64,000 nt of DNA from Sitta carolinensis (lineage: Eukaryota; Chordata; Aves; Passeriformes; Sittidae). The notes under the pieces were generated by a model. That model saw nothing but the letters and a program-made list of their open reading frames with translations. It searched no databases and was not told the origin of the DNA. This document shows positions 12,912 through 25,546 of the stretch, piece by piece. Each line of letters begins with the position of its first letter. The stretch's first letter is position 1. Where the stretch lies: NCBI GenBank assembly GCA_032173965.1, contig CM063284.1, forward strand, positions 131,493,125 to 131,557,124, read 5' to 3'. The position numbers were made by a program, and so were the translations under genes.

Positions 12912-15784
12912 CAGTGACACCTGTGAACAAAGCAACAGAAGGTCCATGATCTCTCTGCTCTACAACTCAGGCAACAGAAAACAACCCACCCATGCATTCA
13001 GTGGTGCAATGCAAGGTATGGAAATACTCTTTTCATTCATTTCCATACCTGTGCTTCCCAGCAGCTTTCTTGTCCAACATTCCCAAACAGCATTTCACAA
13101 AGTTACCAGTCCACTGCCTGTCCTCCTCACACAGTTGCAGAGAAAGAGATACAGGCCCTTTTAGTTTCAGCCAGAAGCACCCAGTCAGTTGCTGTCTTTG
13201 TGAAAATACTGCAGAGCTGACTTCTACATCCCAGCCTGTCTCGTCAACATGACTAGTGGACATCAAGTTTTGGTGAGAGCCCAACAGACCACCCTCCTGT
13301 CTTGGTCAGTACAGATCAATCAGTAACCAGATTTTGGCTTTTTTAATAAGTTTTTCACCCATACACTCCTTCACATTTTCCTGCTATTTTTTCTGAATTT
13401 TTTTTTTCTAAAACATGACCTTTACCATGGAATTCTGCTTTAGGTTTGTTAAGGCTTTTTAATCAGAGAAACAGAGCCCCTGACCCAAATCTTCTGGGGC
13501 GTTGTCACTAGGGCACAAGCAGCCCTGTGGGTCAGGAAGGTGAGTCAATGGAAAGTATCTTCAGAGGACCTTCCATCTGGGGCTGGGACCTATTACGGGA
13601 TGATTAGAAGGACCACAGGTGGGAAAAAGGATGGACCATGGTATTTTGGAGAAATAAGCATAAATAAAGAGAGGGATAAGGAAATAAAAGGAGCTGGTTG
13701 CATGCAAACGTGTGGCTGGTCAGCGTATTTGTTGGGTCATGCCCTGTGCCTGATGAGCACAGTCTTTCTTGTCTTCCTATTAACCTCCATCTCTGTTTAC
13801 CTGGGGACTCTTTTCTGCATACATGAGTGTGTATGGGCATCTAAGTGCCAGCAACTAGATTTGAACCATAAGTTACAAAGGCCCATGTGCCTGGGGTGCC
13901 AACAACCCCAGCAAGTGAGGGTCCATACAACAATGTTTAATTGCTAGCTGTTGTCAAGGTGGACAAGCAGCAGAAAGAAGTGGCCTGGGAGCCAAGTACC
14001 AAAGTGGCCATAAGCCTGGGCTGGGTACATGCATATCTGTGAGACCTGGAGGAACTGGCTTCTGGAGGCACCAGGAGATCCAGGCCAGATCTTGAAGAGA
14101 CCATGGGCTCCCAGTGTGTGCAAGTGCACATGTGTGGGTACAAGTCTCTGGGCAAGAGGGTGCAAGGGTGAGGTGCTGGGTAGGCTTGGTGTCTGACATT
14201 ACTGGGGATCCATGGTGTGCACAGGGGACATGTGTGAGTCTGTGAGGGATGGACATGCTCTTGACCCTGGCCTATGCTCTGTCTGCATATAGAGCTTCAC
14301 CTGAGTAAGTAAATTGAAAAGTAGCAGAGACTGTTCCTAGGAACTGAACTCAATCACAGTAACTGCAATGTAAGGATAAGCCTTGTTGTGCCCTGAGTCT
14401 GTGCCAACAAACACTCCTAAACAATTTGAAGGCATGCTTTGGGATGTAGCTCAAGTAAAAATTTGCATGCATTCATCCTTTTTTGAAAGCTAAGCAAACC
14501 TAAGGCTCCTCCTCTGCCAGCTAGTTTCTGTACCCAAGAATTAGCCTGCACACATTAAATTTACAAGCCGAAGGCACAGAACCCTTCCTTGGGTACTGTA
14601 CCCTTCACCTGGCCACTGAGCATGGTGGCACTGCACCAAAAACTTCTGGGTATCATCCTGCCTGAACTGTGGCCACTGGCCCTTCTCCCTACCCAGCTGA
14701 ATGCAGGATCAAACATTGGGTTATACCACCCCACTCCAATAGGCATTGGCTCATACTTCTGCTCCCACTGAATCTCTCCATTAATTCCCCTGGTCTAGAA
14801 GGTAACACTTTTTCCTATACTACCTATCCATTTTCCTTACTCAAGTTCCATAAATATCCATGTGCCCTGCTCACCTTGAAATCCCTCTCTGCAAATCCTC
14901 TATCTTTTCAAATCCTCTACTTAGCAAACACTTGCAGCCAGTAGCCCATTAATCGGCTGAGCTAACAGTGATCATGTTGACCATGACTGTTTTATTATTT
15001 CATTGAGCTGAAAGGCTTGAACTCTGCCCCAAGATAAGGAGCAAGAAGAGAGTAGCAGGAAAGTTATATTTCTTGTGGAAAGACAGGGTATTTTTAACTC
15101 ACATTTCTCAGGTCCAATGTACTACAGAAAAATGAATAGAACTGCCTAACAGTGGAGGGAAAACACTACACAGTGTTTCTCTTCATAATGCCACATCATG
15201 CTTCAGTGATGCTCGTCCCCATGTGCCTGTTTCTCCTGAAAGGTCTCAGTGATTCCCCTCAGTGTCTTCTCTGCACCAATGTGTACAACTGAGCCACAGC
15301 TGTGAGGTGCAAGTGCTCCTCTTATCTGATCCTGCCTCCAGAGAACAGGTTGTTGCAGCCACATCACAGGTCCTGCTGCAATGGGGGTGGGATGTGGGCT
15401 CTGCTGGAGAGGACTTCTTCACCACACGAATCTCCCTCCTGCTTCCACCCTTCTAGATCTGTCACGAGTTGTTTCTCAGAATTTTTCAATGGCAGTCTCT
15501 TTACTCCAGCTATAAATTTGAGACATTCCTAAGCAGATGGATAAAGAATTTGCTTGTAGGAGGTAGATAAGAGTCATCATTGAACAATAACCAGCTGGCC
15601 ATCATGACCTGTATTTTACATTGTTAAGGGACTCGATTAATAAAAATAGGGACTGGAATAATAAAAACAACAGCATGTATAAAATCAGCAGGTGAAGAGC
15701 ACAGGGAAATTTCACTGCTAGTGCAAAAGGAAACATGTCTCCCATCCCAAGTGATGGTGCTTTTTCTTAGGACTAGCAGGACAG
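12912..15784. other. Intergenic DNA, no gene recognised
   Basis: Mixed composition with moderately GC-rich parts (13,480-14,280 and 14,540-14,760) that leave several open frames, none with a recognisable family, start context or splice pattern. Possibly decayed transposon sequence. Confidence 0.5.
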
Positions 15785-16720
15785 TCATCCAAGAGAGTCA
15801 ACAAAGGCTAAATCTTGCCAAACAAACATGGTCACTCCTCTTACTGATTTACAAAACCAGCTGATGAAGAGAATGAAGAAGCAGCCTACAGCCAGTCCTG
15901 AGAAAGCCTCAGCTACAAAAGTACTTGAAAAACGAATGCAAAGTTGGCTGGGAAATGAGAAGTGTCACAGAGATTGAACACAGGCTGTAAGTTCATAAAC
16001 AAAGAGGAACAAAAGATAAACATGAACATAAAGAGCTGATGGGAGAATATTTGGGGCATGGATTGGGTGTGGGGAGGGGAGGAAAGGAGGACTAGAAATC
16101 TGCCCTAAGTCTGTTTTTATTAAATGTCTATTATGATCTGGAAGGAAGCAATAAACATCACATTCATTCAATTTATATTTGATGTAACAACTCCTGTGAG
16201 TTAGAGAGGTGTTGTGTAAACCAATGGGGACAGACACAAAGCATAAAGAAACTAAGACAAGCTGGAAATAACAAAACAACAGCCAAGTGGATGGGCACAA
16301 AGCAATAGTCTGCAGAAGGAGGCTCAACCTCAAATGCAGACATTAACTGGAGAAATGTGCTTAAAGAAGGGAGGCAGAAGGTCCTAATAACAGCAGAGAC
16401 CAACAAACTGTGATCTTGTGGAGCAGACTCAGCCCAAAGGAAGCAACGGGGTAAGTATCTGGACCTATTGATTTATGAGGAATTAAGTCAATGAGACGAG
16501 TTTGGCTGTACACAGCTGAGCAAAGAGAGCAGTGTGTGCTCAGGCGTTAATGTTGAGACAATCTGCTGGAGGTGAAGAAATACCCTGGGGATGTCTATAT
16601 ATTTTGACAGTGTAAACATCACAAAGGAGGAGAAGGACTAATTTATGGACTGAGCAGGAACAAGGGTCAAAAAGAAGCTAAAAGAAATATAGGGTGACTC
16701 ATTGACAGGGTAAGTCATAC
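15785..16720 (+). mobile_element. Old, degraded CR1 LINE fragment
   Basis: Pieces in the order expected for CR1 ORF2 can be followed despite heavy decay: GAGAGTCAACAAAGGCTAAA with TCTTGCCAAACAAACATGGT near 15,800, then GATCTGGAAGGAAGCAATAA at about 16,135, GGTGTTGTGTAAACCAATGG, a CAAGCTGGAAATAACA piece near 16,260, and GGGAGGCAGAAGGTCCTAAT near 16,370. This pattern suits an older CR1 subfamily than the 5.3-kb copy. The limits are approximate. Confidence 0.55.
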
Positions 16721-18206
16721 TGCCCTGTGAAACAGCTACCTGAGGAGCAGCCTGACATTTCTTTCTCTGAATCCTTTAAAAGATTGCACACAAACATGTG
16801 AGAAAATAGTTTCTAGGAAACAGGTTTTTGTTTTTGAGAGGAGAGACTGAATGGATGTAGAGGGTAATGGCAGCCTGGGTTTGTCTGTTAATGGGTCTTC
16901 TCTGTTGTAAAATCCTAAGAAGTGAGCCTCTCTCTCTCCTAAACTCCCCTCACATTACAGCTGCCTGTGAAGGAAAAAAAAATAACATAAAGCCAGGGGA
17001 TAGCTGAAGCAAAAACAAGAGAAGAGAGAGGCCAAAGAACTAAAGTGAATGACCTGTCAGCAGGGAAAATGTCAGATTCAGATCAGGGGCCTGGATACTT
17101 CACATCTTAGTGGCTGGTTTATACCACTGGTAAAAGAGAAACACGAGCTCTCTGCTCCTTTCATCAGACTGAAGCTGAGCCCACACCTTCCAGCTGCCCA
17201 AAGACTGCTCTAACCACACAGCCTTGGAGTGGCTACCAAGGTTACCAATCCTCCCATCCATGCATTTACTCTCTTCCCCAGGAGAAGAGAGGGTGCTCAG
17301 GGAATCCAAGAAAACATTTGGCGGAAGAAAAGGGCAGGGTGGCATTGTGGACTGTGAACTTTAGAGCTGACTGCTCAGCACAATATGGATTTGGATGGCT
17401 CTGAAGGCAGGACTAGAAGCTGATGATTAAGAGGAATTTGGCTGGTAGACATGTAGATGGCTTAGGAATTTAGGCAACCTGAGGCTCAAGAGGAAAGGGC
17501 AAGGAATTTTGAAGTGTAGTACTGGTTCCAGTGTAAGTTAATCTAGCACTATTTTCTTACAGGATCATTGTTTTAAGATGTTAAGCCTCTCTCCTGTGCC
17601 AGATGCATGTCCAGAATATACTGGAAAATCATCCTTAAATTAGATAATTCTGTTCCACAGAGAAGTAGCTATAATGCATTACAAAATGATATCTCATGTT
17701 TTGGGCTGAAGGGGAGGAAAAAAGAAATCTATTGAAAATCATGTTTTCAAGCATAAGACACTAGGAATTGGCTTCCCATCTGTCTGAAGAAGATAAGGAC
17801 AAAAGTGAAAGTGAGGAGCATTTTAATAAATCACTGGAGAAGGAAACATTAGACTTGGCAGTAAGCTGTATGTCTTTACCTAGGTATTAGTCAGTAGGGG
17901 TTTTTTAAAACTTAAAAGGGTATAAATAATTTTTTTAAAAACCCAAACAAAACCAATTACTCCTTACTATGGAAAGCTGTGAAGACACCCAAACTCCGGA
18001 TCCTTATGAGAAGGGAGAATTCTCACCATGCAGAATCATAAAAGGTATTCAAACACCAGGTATTTCCACTTTGATTCTCCTTATTATACAGGCAGTCCAT
18101 AAGTGAAACAGCCATTTCCAATTTTAATGCAAAGAATGGCTGGACAATATCTTCAGTAAGCAGGAGGTAAGTACCAGGGTCATGCTTTCTATAGATGGCT
18201 GCTGGA
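16721..18206. other. Intergenic DNA, no feature recognised
   Basis: AT-rich sequence with purine-rich patches. I see no gene or known repeat. Confidence 0.5.
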
Positions 18207-18900
18207 GGCATCAAATCACACGATAGCTGAGGCTGACAAGCACCCCTGGGTATCATTTATTCAGCCCCCTGCCCAAATTAGGATCATGTGATGATGATCC
18301 TCCACCAGAGACTGAGACCACAAAACATCTCTGGACAGCTTGTGCCAGTCAGTATTTTACTACCCTCGGAATGAAAAAAAAAAAAAAAAATTTATTATTG
18401 TGTTTCAGGGAATTTCCTCTGTTTCAGTTTGTTCCCATTGTCTCTAGTCCTGTCAGTGGGCACTGTAAAGGAAAGTCCAGCCCCATCTCCTTTACAGCCC
18501 ATCCCTCAGGTGTTTATACACACGGATAAGGCTCTGTCTCCAGGCTGAGCCACAGCTCTCACAGGCTGGTCTTCTTTGTCACGTGCTTCAGTCCCTCCAA
18601 CATCTTAATGGCCTTTCACTGGACCAGATCCATAATGTCCAAATCTCTCTTGTACTGGGGACCCAGCAGTTCAGACAAGTCTCACCAGTGCATAGCTGAA
18701 GGGAAGGATCATTTCCCTCATCCTCAACCTGCTGGCAGTGCTCTGCCTGGCGCACCCACCGGCGGTGGCTGCTGGCCTCTGCTGCAGGGGCACACAGCTG
18801 GCCCAGGCCACCCCTCCAGCCCCCAGCCCCACCACCAGGACCTCCCCTGCCAGCTGCTCTCCAGGCAGTCAGCCCCCAGCCTGTGCTGCTGCATACCATT
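18207..18900 (-). mobile_element. CR1 LINE 3' portion, reverse orientation
   Basis: In + strand order the sequence runs from a decayed 3' end (ATAGCTGAGGCTGAC near 18,222) through the familiar TTTCAGTTTGTTCCCATTG, GGTGTTTATACACACGGATA, TCTCCAGGCTGAGCCACAGC, TCTCTTGTACTGGGGACCCA and GTCAGCCCCCAGCCTGTGCT segments. All are the complement of CR1. A 17-bp A-run at 18,374-18,390 interrupts it. The GC-rich open frames at 18,588-18,986 are CR1-derived. Confidence 0.88.
18374..18390 (+). repeat. Poly-A run inside the CR1 fragment
   Basis: Seventeen consecutive A residues sit in the middle of the reverse-oriented CR1, in the part that otherwise encodes the complement of its near-3' region. A homopolymer expansion is the simplest reading. 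Confidence 0.9.
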
Positions 18901-21762
18901 GGTCTGGCATCAGGCTTTAATCTCTGGAAATAAAGGGATAATCTCAGTTCCGTGCCCTTTGTGTGCGCGCTGTTAGACAGCCCCACAGATGAACATTTCT
19001 CGGCCCCGAGAACTGGGCAACCAAAGGGGAGATTTCAGCTAGCTACCAGGAAAGAATTTTTAATAATAAGGAAAGTAAAGTGATGGAAAATCATGCAATC
19101 ATGAAAATTATGTCAGTGGCACTTAGATAAATATCTAACAGGAAAATACTGTGCCTAGTTGATACTGCTTCCAGGCAGAGGAGTGGATTTAATGAACTGT
19201 CAAGGCTTTTGCCATGGTTTTCTGCTGATTCCCTACACAAAAATAATGGCATCAATATTTGAAAATCTTACCATTATTCTAGGAATGGCACCTATCATCT
19301 CACAGTGTGAAACACAGATACTTATTCCAAAAAAGGCATTTTGTCTTCTCCTCTGCAGGACTGTAGTGTTCTACAAACACTGACAAATTGTCTTCGCAGT
19401 ATTCCTGAAGTTGAGGAGAAAGTATTCTTCTTTGTTTACTCATAGTCATTGACTCAAAATTCCCAAAAGAAACCACAGACTTTGGCTTCTCATTTGAGAT
19501 GCTCAAGAACAGATTTTTTACAGTATCCAAAGTATATCTTCAAATCAAATTTCCCATAATCATGAGTTTTCTGCATATCCCGTATCAGATTCCAGTTGTC
19601 AGGGTTTCCAGAAAATCAGTTACCATCTGTGAAAAGCTGTGAGGTAAGTGACTAGCCCAGCATTACATTTGGAATGAGGTGAGGTAGAATAACAACAAAA
19701 TCCATAATAGCAACAAAATCCAATACCAGGACAACACTCAGTTTCCCAAACCACAGTACAATCCTTTCCTATTTTGAAGTCCTCAGCCATCACCCTCCAA
19801 ATTCCACAGCTTCTGCAGTAAGGTAACCATGATTCATCCCAGAGCAGGTCCATCCTCTGCAGTGAAGGGAAAAAAAAGTCAAATCAACCACTAGTTTGTG
19901 GACATGCAATTAGAAATTGAAAGATAATGTACACAATGGACCTGAATTATTGCAGTTTTAGTTCTGGCATTCCTTAGACTTGCTTGGCAATTATTATAGT
20001 CTTTTCTGGGTTGGCTTTTTTTTACCGTTTCAAGTAATTTCTTAGGCTTTTACAAAAGCAAACTGGAAAGACAAATTCTTCTCGTGGAACCAGCTGCTCC
20101 ACAGCTGGGTAAACAGCAGAGCTGGAACTTTCATATCCTCATTGCAGTTCAGCGGGTGAAAGGAGACACAGGGGCAGGACTGCTAATACTGCTACCCTGC
20201 TGTCCTCAGATGGTGTTAGCCGTTGTGTTTCTTTAGACATGACTTGTGCATTCCACAGGAAAAAAGTGGCAGCCCTTTTCTGGGAAAAGGTAGTCTTCAG
20301 ACAAACCTCCTGCTCTTGCTCCAGCTTTCATCCCTCAGATTTGGTTCATTTTATAGGTATACCAGCATATTGGCTATCCTCCAGATACAAAAAACCAAAG
20401 CCATATTGTTAAAAGAGGGTACATTGGCTACAATTTTCTCCATAGACATTATGGCCAAATAACCCATAGTGGATTTGTAACTGGATAGGAAAGCTAAGTA
20501 CCTTCTTCCTGAAACTGTGCATAGTTCCTGTGCTGCTTTTCTGAATCTAAAATAAGAGTGAAAGCATAGATCTCCATCTGACCTCCCACAGGTTTTATAT
20601 ACTTCCAGTTACCCCAAAGAGTTAATTTCAAATAAGTAATGCCAGCAAGTAACAGCACTTATACAAATATTTTTTGTCATTTAAAGATAGCTGTTTCCCC
20701 ATGTTAAAAATTCACAAATGTTGTAATACACGTCTGTACATAAAGGCCAAATTAATTTCTTCTTTTTGACTGTAAATCTCTTACCACAATCAAAGTCAAC
20801 ACAGAAGCACCAATAAAGCAAGTAGATCTGAAGTACCTCTGGTTGTTTAATAATCTTGGGCCTGTACATTAATGGGTCTTGATCTTCTGGCTCTAAGTAC
20901 CTAGAATAACTGAAGAAGTCTTATGCATTTCCCTGCAGAAGAAAAGAAGCTAAGATTGAAACTATTGCATTTGGGATGTAGAAGCAAGAATCAAAGGACC
21001 AATCATGCAAAATAAATGATATTATTAGCATCATTTAGAAGCTGTGTGAAAGATGATGAGCTGAAAGGATGTGTTTAAACATGCCAGATATGTTTGGGAT
21101 ATCTCAGAAGCATTTCACTGTCCTCAGATACAAACTGCTTGGTTTTTGTTATTTAGAGCTAGCTAGCCTACAAAGCAATTCAGTACACTCTAAGGCCAGA
21201 AGAAAGTACCAGATGAAAAAAGGACAAGTTTTTGTCTGACTATCACTACTGTCAGTTCCAGTGACACATATCATAAATCAGATTTTGACAATTTCTGTTT
21301 CTAGTGACTGGCAAAATCCCTAAGTGAGACAATTCCACAGAAGGCTTTCAGCAAAGACCAGGGCTGATGTAGCCCATGAAACAGCAACAACAGCAAGCCA
21401 AGGGATCAAAATCTGATGCCAACGATCCAGTTCAGTGCTGTGGCAGAAACACCAGCTCTTGAATGGGAGCTAATGAAGCACATCTAATTGGTAATTGAAT
21501 CACATCTCTAACTCCTTTTACACCCTAAACTGGTACTCATGTTACATACCTGTGCACACATTTAGTTCCGCATGAGTTCATTGTTGCATTAATGGTGCTT
21601 GATCTCTAATTTATACCCACTCTTTGAGTTTCACCAAAAGAACATTATGTGCCCAAGAGCCAAGGGGGTTAATAGCTACTTGAGAAACTGAAATGCTCTG
21701 TCTGCCATTATAAATTCCCAGGAAAATCTGCACTAATACTTAGGATTTTTAAATTTAATCTA
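18901..21762. other. Intergenic DNA, no feature recognised
   Basis: AT-rich unique sequence between two CR1 copies. A short internal duplication around 19,687-19,720 (two CAACAAAATCCA-like units) is the only structure noted. Confidence 0.5.
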
Positions 21763-22240
21763 AAGGAATGGATGAGGCTGGTGGGTACCTCTAGGGAGCC
21801 TCCAGTCAATCCCCTGCCCAAATCAGTGTCATGTTGCCTGTGATTATGTTCAATCAGATTTTGAATATCTTCACAACGTCTCTGGGCAGTCTATGGTAAC
21901 ACCTGACCACCCCTGCATTGAATATTTTCCTTTCTTATGTTTTAGTAAATTTCCTATGTTTCAGTTTGTTCCCACTTTCTCTGTCCTGTCACTGAGCACC
22001 ACTGAGAAGAGTCTCCATCTTTTACTCATCTCTTTACCCAGTCAGCTGTTTTATGCATAATACTGAGATCCCCTGGAGACTTCTCTTTTCCCGGCTGAAC
22101 AGCCCCAGTTCTCACAACCTATCATATGCCAGATGTTCCAGTCCCCTAAACATCCCAATGGCCCTTCACTGGACTCACCTGAGTTATGTCCATATCTCTT
22201 GTACTGGGAAGCCCAGACCTGGCACTTCTTTGCTAGAAAG
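21763..22240 (-). mobile_element. CR1 LINE 3' portion, reverse orientation
   Basis: The same family signs as the 18-kb copy appear in the same order: CCAGTCAATCCCCTGCCCAA, TCTCTGGGCAGTCTATGGTA, TATGTTTCAGTTTGTTCCCA, GAGATCCCCTGGAGACTTCT, CCCGGCTGAACAGCCCCAGT and TCTTGTACTGGGAAGCCCAG. It is a separate, diverged insertion truncated at its 5' side near 22,240. Confidence 0.88.
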
Positions 22241-24410
22241 TCAGAGAACTCTTATTCTGCATCTGCATGTACAGAAAATCAGAACTTTCCACTCTGGGAA
22301 ATAATTTGCCACTTTCACATGTTCATTCTTTAACTCTTTCACAGGTAGAGATTTAGAAGTTTTTCTGAAAAATACCTGAAGAGATATGTTCCCCTGGAAA
22401 AGAGAAAGGCCCAAATCCACATCCCTGCACTGAAGGTAGGCATGCCAGCTGCTCATAGCTATTCTTGAAATTAGCTCTAACATGCAGCCCCAGCAGTGTG
22501 GCCATAGTGGCACACGTTTCAGTAGAGAACATCGATTCAAGCACAGTTTTGGGATTGTCCATATGTTGCCAACTTACAATGAAGTCCAACCTGGCCTGTC
22601 TCATACTATTATTATCCATGAGAAACAGGGAACAGCCAGTGTGAGACTGCCTCTCTGCACAGTACTTGCATGTTAATTGGGCTATGTAAGCAACTCCCCC
22701 ATGTCTTCTTTCTCCTTGGGATGACCTATGTTCTCAGGCCAGCCTCCAGGAAATCCCTGTGTCCTGCACAGAGAAACCTCACCACTGTCATCCCTCCATC
22801 TCTGCCAGGTCATGTCTCTGATACAAATCCACCCAGGTTAAAAAATTACTTTATTTAGTAGTATTGGGTCTGTAGATAAGCCTTTTCCTGGCTTTGTTGT
22901 TTGACTATATTGCAACAAGACTACCTATCTAGAGAGTGTTTCTGTTACTAAAAGCATCACTGTTGAACGTTTAATTCTTAGCAGAACTCCAGTTCTTGTT
23001 CTACACAATCCAGATGATATAAATAAATAAACCATGAAATGTTCAGGGAAGGCAAATCATCAGTCCATCAAAATACCTGATAAATTAGTTCAACAGACTG
23101 GACTACAAGCATGTTCAGTGATTCATCATCACAAAGAGTAAATAAATTCCGATTAAGCAAAACTTGATTGAATCATGCTGAAGTTTGGCACTTAACAAAA
23201 TAGATCAGTCTGAAGTCTTACTTTAGGAACACATAATCTCTTAAGATTTATGAGTGTTATTGCTGACCACATATGTTTCTATGTTCCTGTTTGCTGTGTT
23301 GAGAAATGGATACTCTGAGTGTACAAAGGTTCGCCTGCTCTTACACATTTTAATCTCCAAGAAACTCTTCTCCTTATTCCCCTTTTTGGGGTACAGAACA
23401 AACTTTTGCAATAGTAAACTTCCTGATTTCTTCCTCTGCTCCAGTAAAATTTCCAATTTCTTCCAGGTTGTTTTTGGTTCCATCTGACCATTCAATTCAT
23501 TTTGCTAAAACTAATGCTGTGATATAGCCAAAATGGAAAAGCTGAACTAAGTCACTTTGTTTCAGCTTTTGGAACGAATTCTCAAGTTTTTTAATTCAGT
23601 GACACTATCTTCACACACTGGTCACTGTATTAATTTGTGGTAGCTCTAGATTAGGAACAACACATGCCTATGGATAGTTTTTAAGCAACAAATCTAGGGA
23701 AGAAATAACCTATCCACTTTTTAGCAATAATTATGTTTGTTTAATGTTTATAGTATGGTGATATCAAGAGCTCACAGTCAGGGTGGAGATCCAGATTTGC
23801 TGACTGGTGTGAGGATGGGAAGGTAAAGTCCTTTATAAAGGAAATTGAAAAATAATAACCACTTGAATGTCTGATGTCAAGTTCTTCTCCGGCATGATAC
23901 TGTAAAATCCTCAAATATCTTTGCATTTGAGAATTTCTTTGTGCTATAAATACTGGCTAGGGATATAGTTGGTATTATTAACCTTATTACACCAAGAGGT
24001 ATAATATGCAGAACAAGTTCCAGACTAACAGTGCTGAGTACTCTGTGTTCAGTCTTGGATGGCAAACATACTTTCCAGAATACTTAAAACAACAAATGGT
24101 GATTTTCCAGCCAACATCATGGATTGTGGGTCAACACTGTCAAAAGTGTTGATATTGTTTGATATTTATAATCTGAGTGTTATCACACAAGCAACAAAGT
24201 TTCATGTCCTTATCCAAGCAACTGTATTTTCATCTGGAGATACTGATCTTCCATGTTCTCCATCCAGGTTTTACTAAAGGAAGTAACACTGTGTTAAGGA
24301 GGGCCCAAATGTCAACATCCCAAGAGGTCACAATTAGAATATGACTGAATTTTAAGTATGTTCAGTGCAAGTCGAAGTACACACTACATAAATAGCGGCT
24401 ATTGCTGTAG
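22241..24410. other. Intergenic DNA, no feature recognised
   Basis: AT-rich sequence with scattered short frames on both strands, none protein-like by family. No repeat family recognised. Confidence 0.5.
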
Positions 24411-24446
24411 AAAAAAAAACCAAAATTAAAAAAAAAAAAGAAAAAG

Positions 24447-24479
<33 letters not shown>

Positions 24480-24520
24480 CAAAACCAAAGAAACAAACAA
24501 AAAAACTACAGGAAGATTCA
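24411..24520 (+). repeat. A-rich tract with a 31-bp poly-A core
   Basis: A cluster of A-runs separated by single C, G or T bases, with 31 consecutive A at 24,447-24,477 and further AAAC units after it. It could be the tail of an old retroposon, but the preceding 300 bp match nothing I recognise. Confidence 0.9.
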
Positions 24521-24990
24521 TTTTGTAGAAAAGTCCTGTCCTAAATTCTAAGTATTAGTGGCTACCACATAAGCAGTGCCTACACACATATATGTTGATG
24601 CCAACACACAAATATTATTTTTCATATTGTGATTGGACTCTGAAATAAGCCTGTTCATTGTTTCTTGTAAATTACAAAAGTAATATTCACTGAAGCAAAC
24701 CTGCCCTTGGTGATGCCTATGCTCCAGCCCATCTGTAGGTCAGAGAGGAACACTTTACAAGACAGCTTCTCCTCTCTACTGGGGCTTGTTCAGACGGATG
24801 TTCTCTGACTACTGGTGTGGTCTCTGTGGTGCTAAGTTTAAATTTTAAACCCCTTTAAATTAACTCAAATAATACTGCAAAGGGAGAGCCTTGTTTCATT
24901 TCCCGACTACACCTGGGAAAAGACTGGCTGAAGTACATCTTATCATCATTTTGTCTTAGAAACTCCAGAAAAATAATCTGCAGAAGACAC

Positions 24991-25546
24991 TGTTACAGTA
25001 GACCTCTCATTAGGGGTAGTAATAAGCCAAGACACAGACATTTAACAGCATGAAAAGGGGCCTGGTTTATTCTTCCTTATAGCTTAGCCATCCTGACTGA
25101 TTACAGCAAGCTCCTACTGTAGGGTCCAATGGCAGACTCTGACTGATAGTTATCTCCTACTGTTCTGCATCTGCAAATCTTAGTTTGCAGACTGACCACA
25201 GGGCTTAGCTAGCTCGACTATGTCTGCAGGCCCCAACAGCAGGCTCTAACTCCATCAGACTCAGACTGGCCTCACAGCTGATATTTGCCACCAGTAACTC
25301 TCTTCTTTCTGCTCCCTGGATTTTTCCTTCTTCCTCAGAGCTCCTCTACCTCCTCAAGGCTCTCCTCTTCAGGGTTTTCTTCATCAAAGGTTCCTCCTTA
25401 TCAAAAGGCTCCTCTGACAAGCCAACCAACCCGTTTTATCACACCTATCTCTATTAGTCATGGCTGCAACCCATTCTTTGGTAATTAATACAACTGTGAC
25501 TTATCAGGGGCAAGGTTACCTGAAGTCCCTTCTTTCACACCACACA
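24991..25546 (-). mobile_element. Possible solo LTR
   Basis: A TGTTACAGTAG start, a CACCACACA end, an AATAAA on the - strand (25,066-25,071) and a TATA-like ATAAAACGGG (near 25,430) are arranged as in a reverse-oriented LTR. The mid part is C/T-rich, unlike its neighbours. I see no target duplication, and both ends are guesses. It could be another kind of repeat. Confidence 0.4.

Noticed and set aside
18588..18986. Overlapping 122-132-residue frames on both strands
   Set aside because: They lie in the GC-rich part of a reverse-oriented CR1 fragment and are not host genes.
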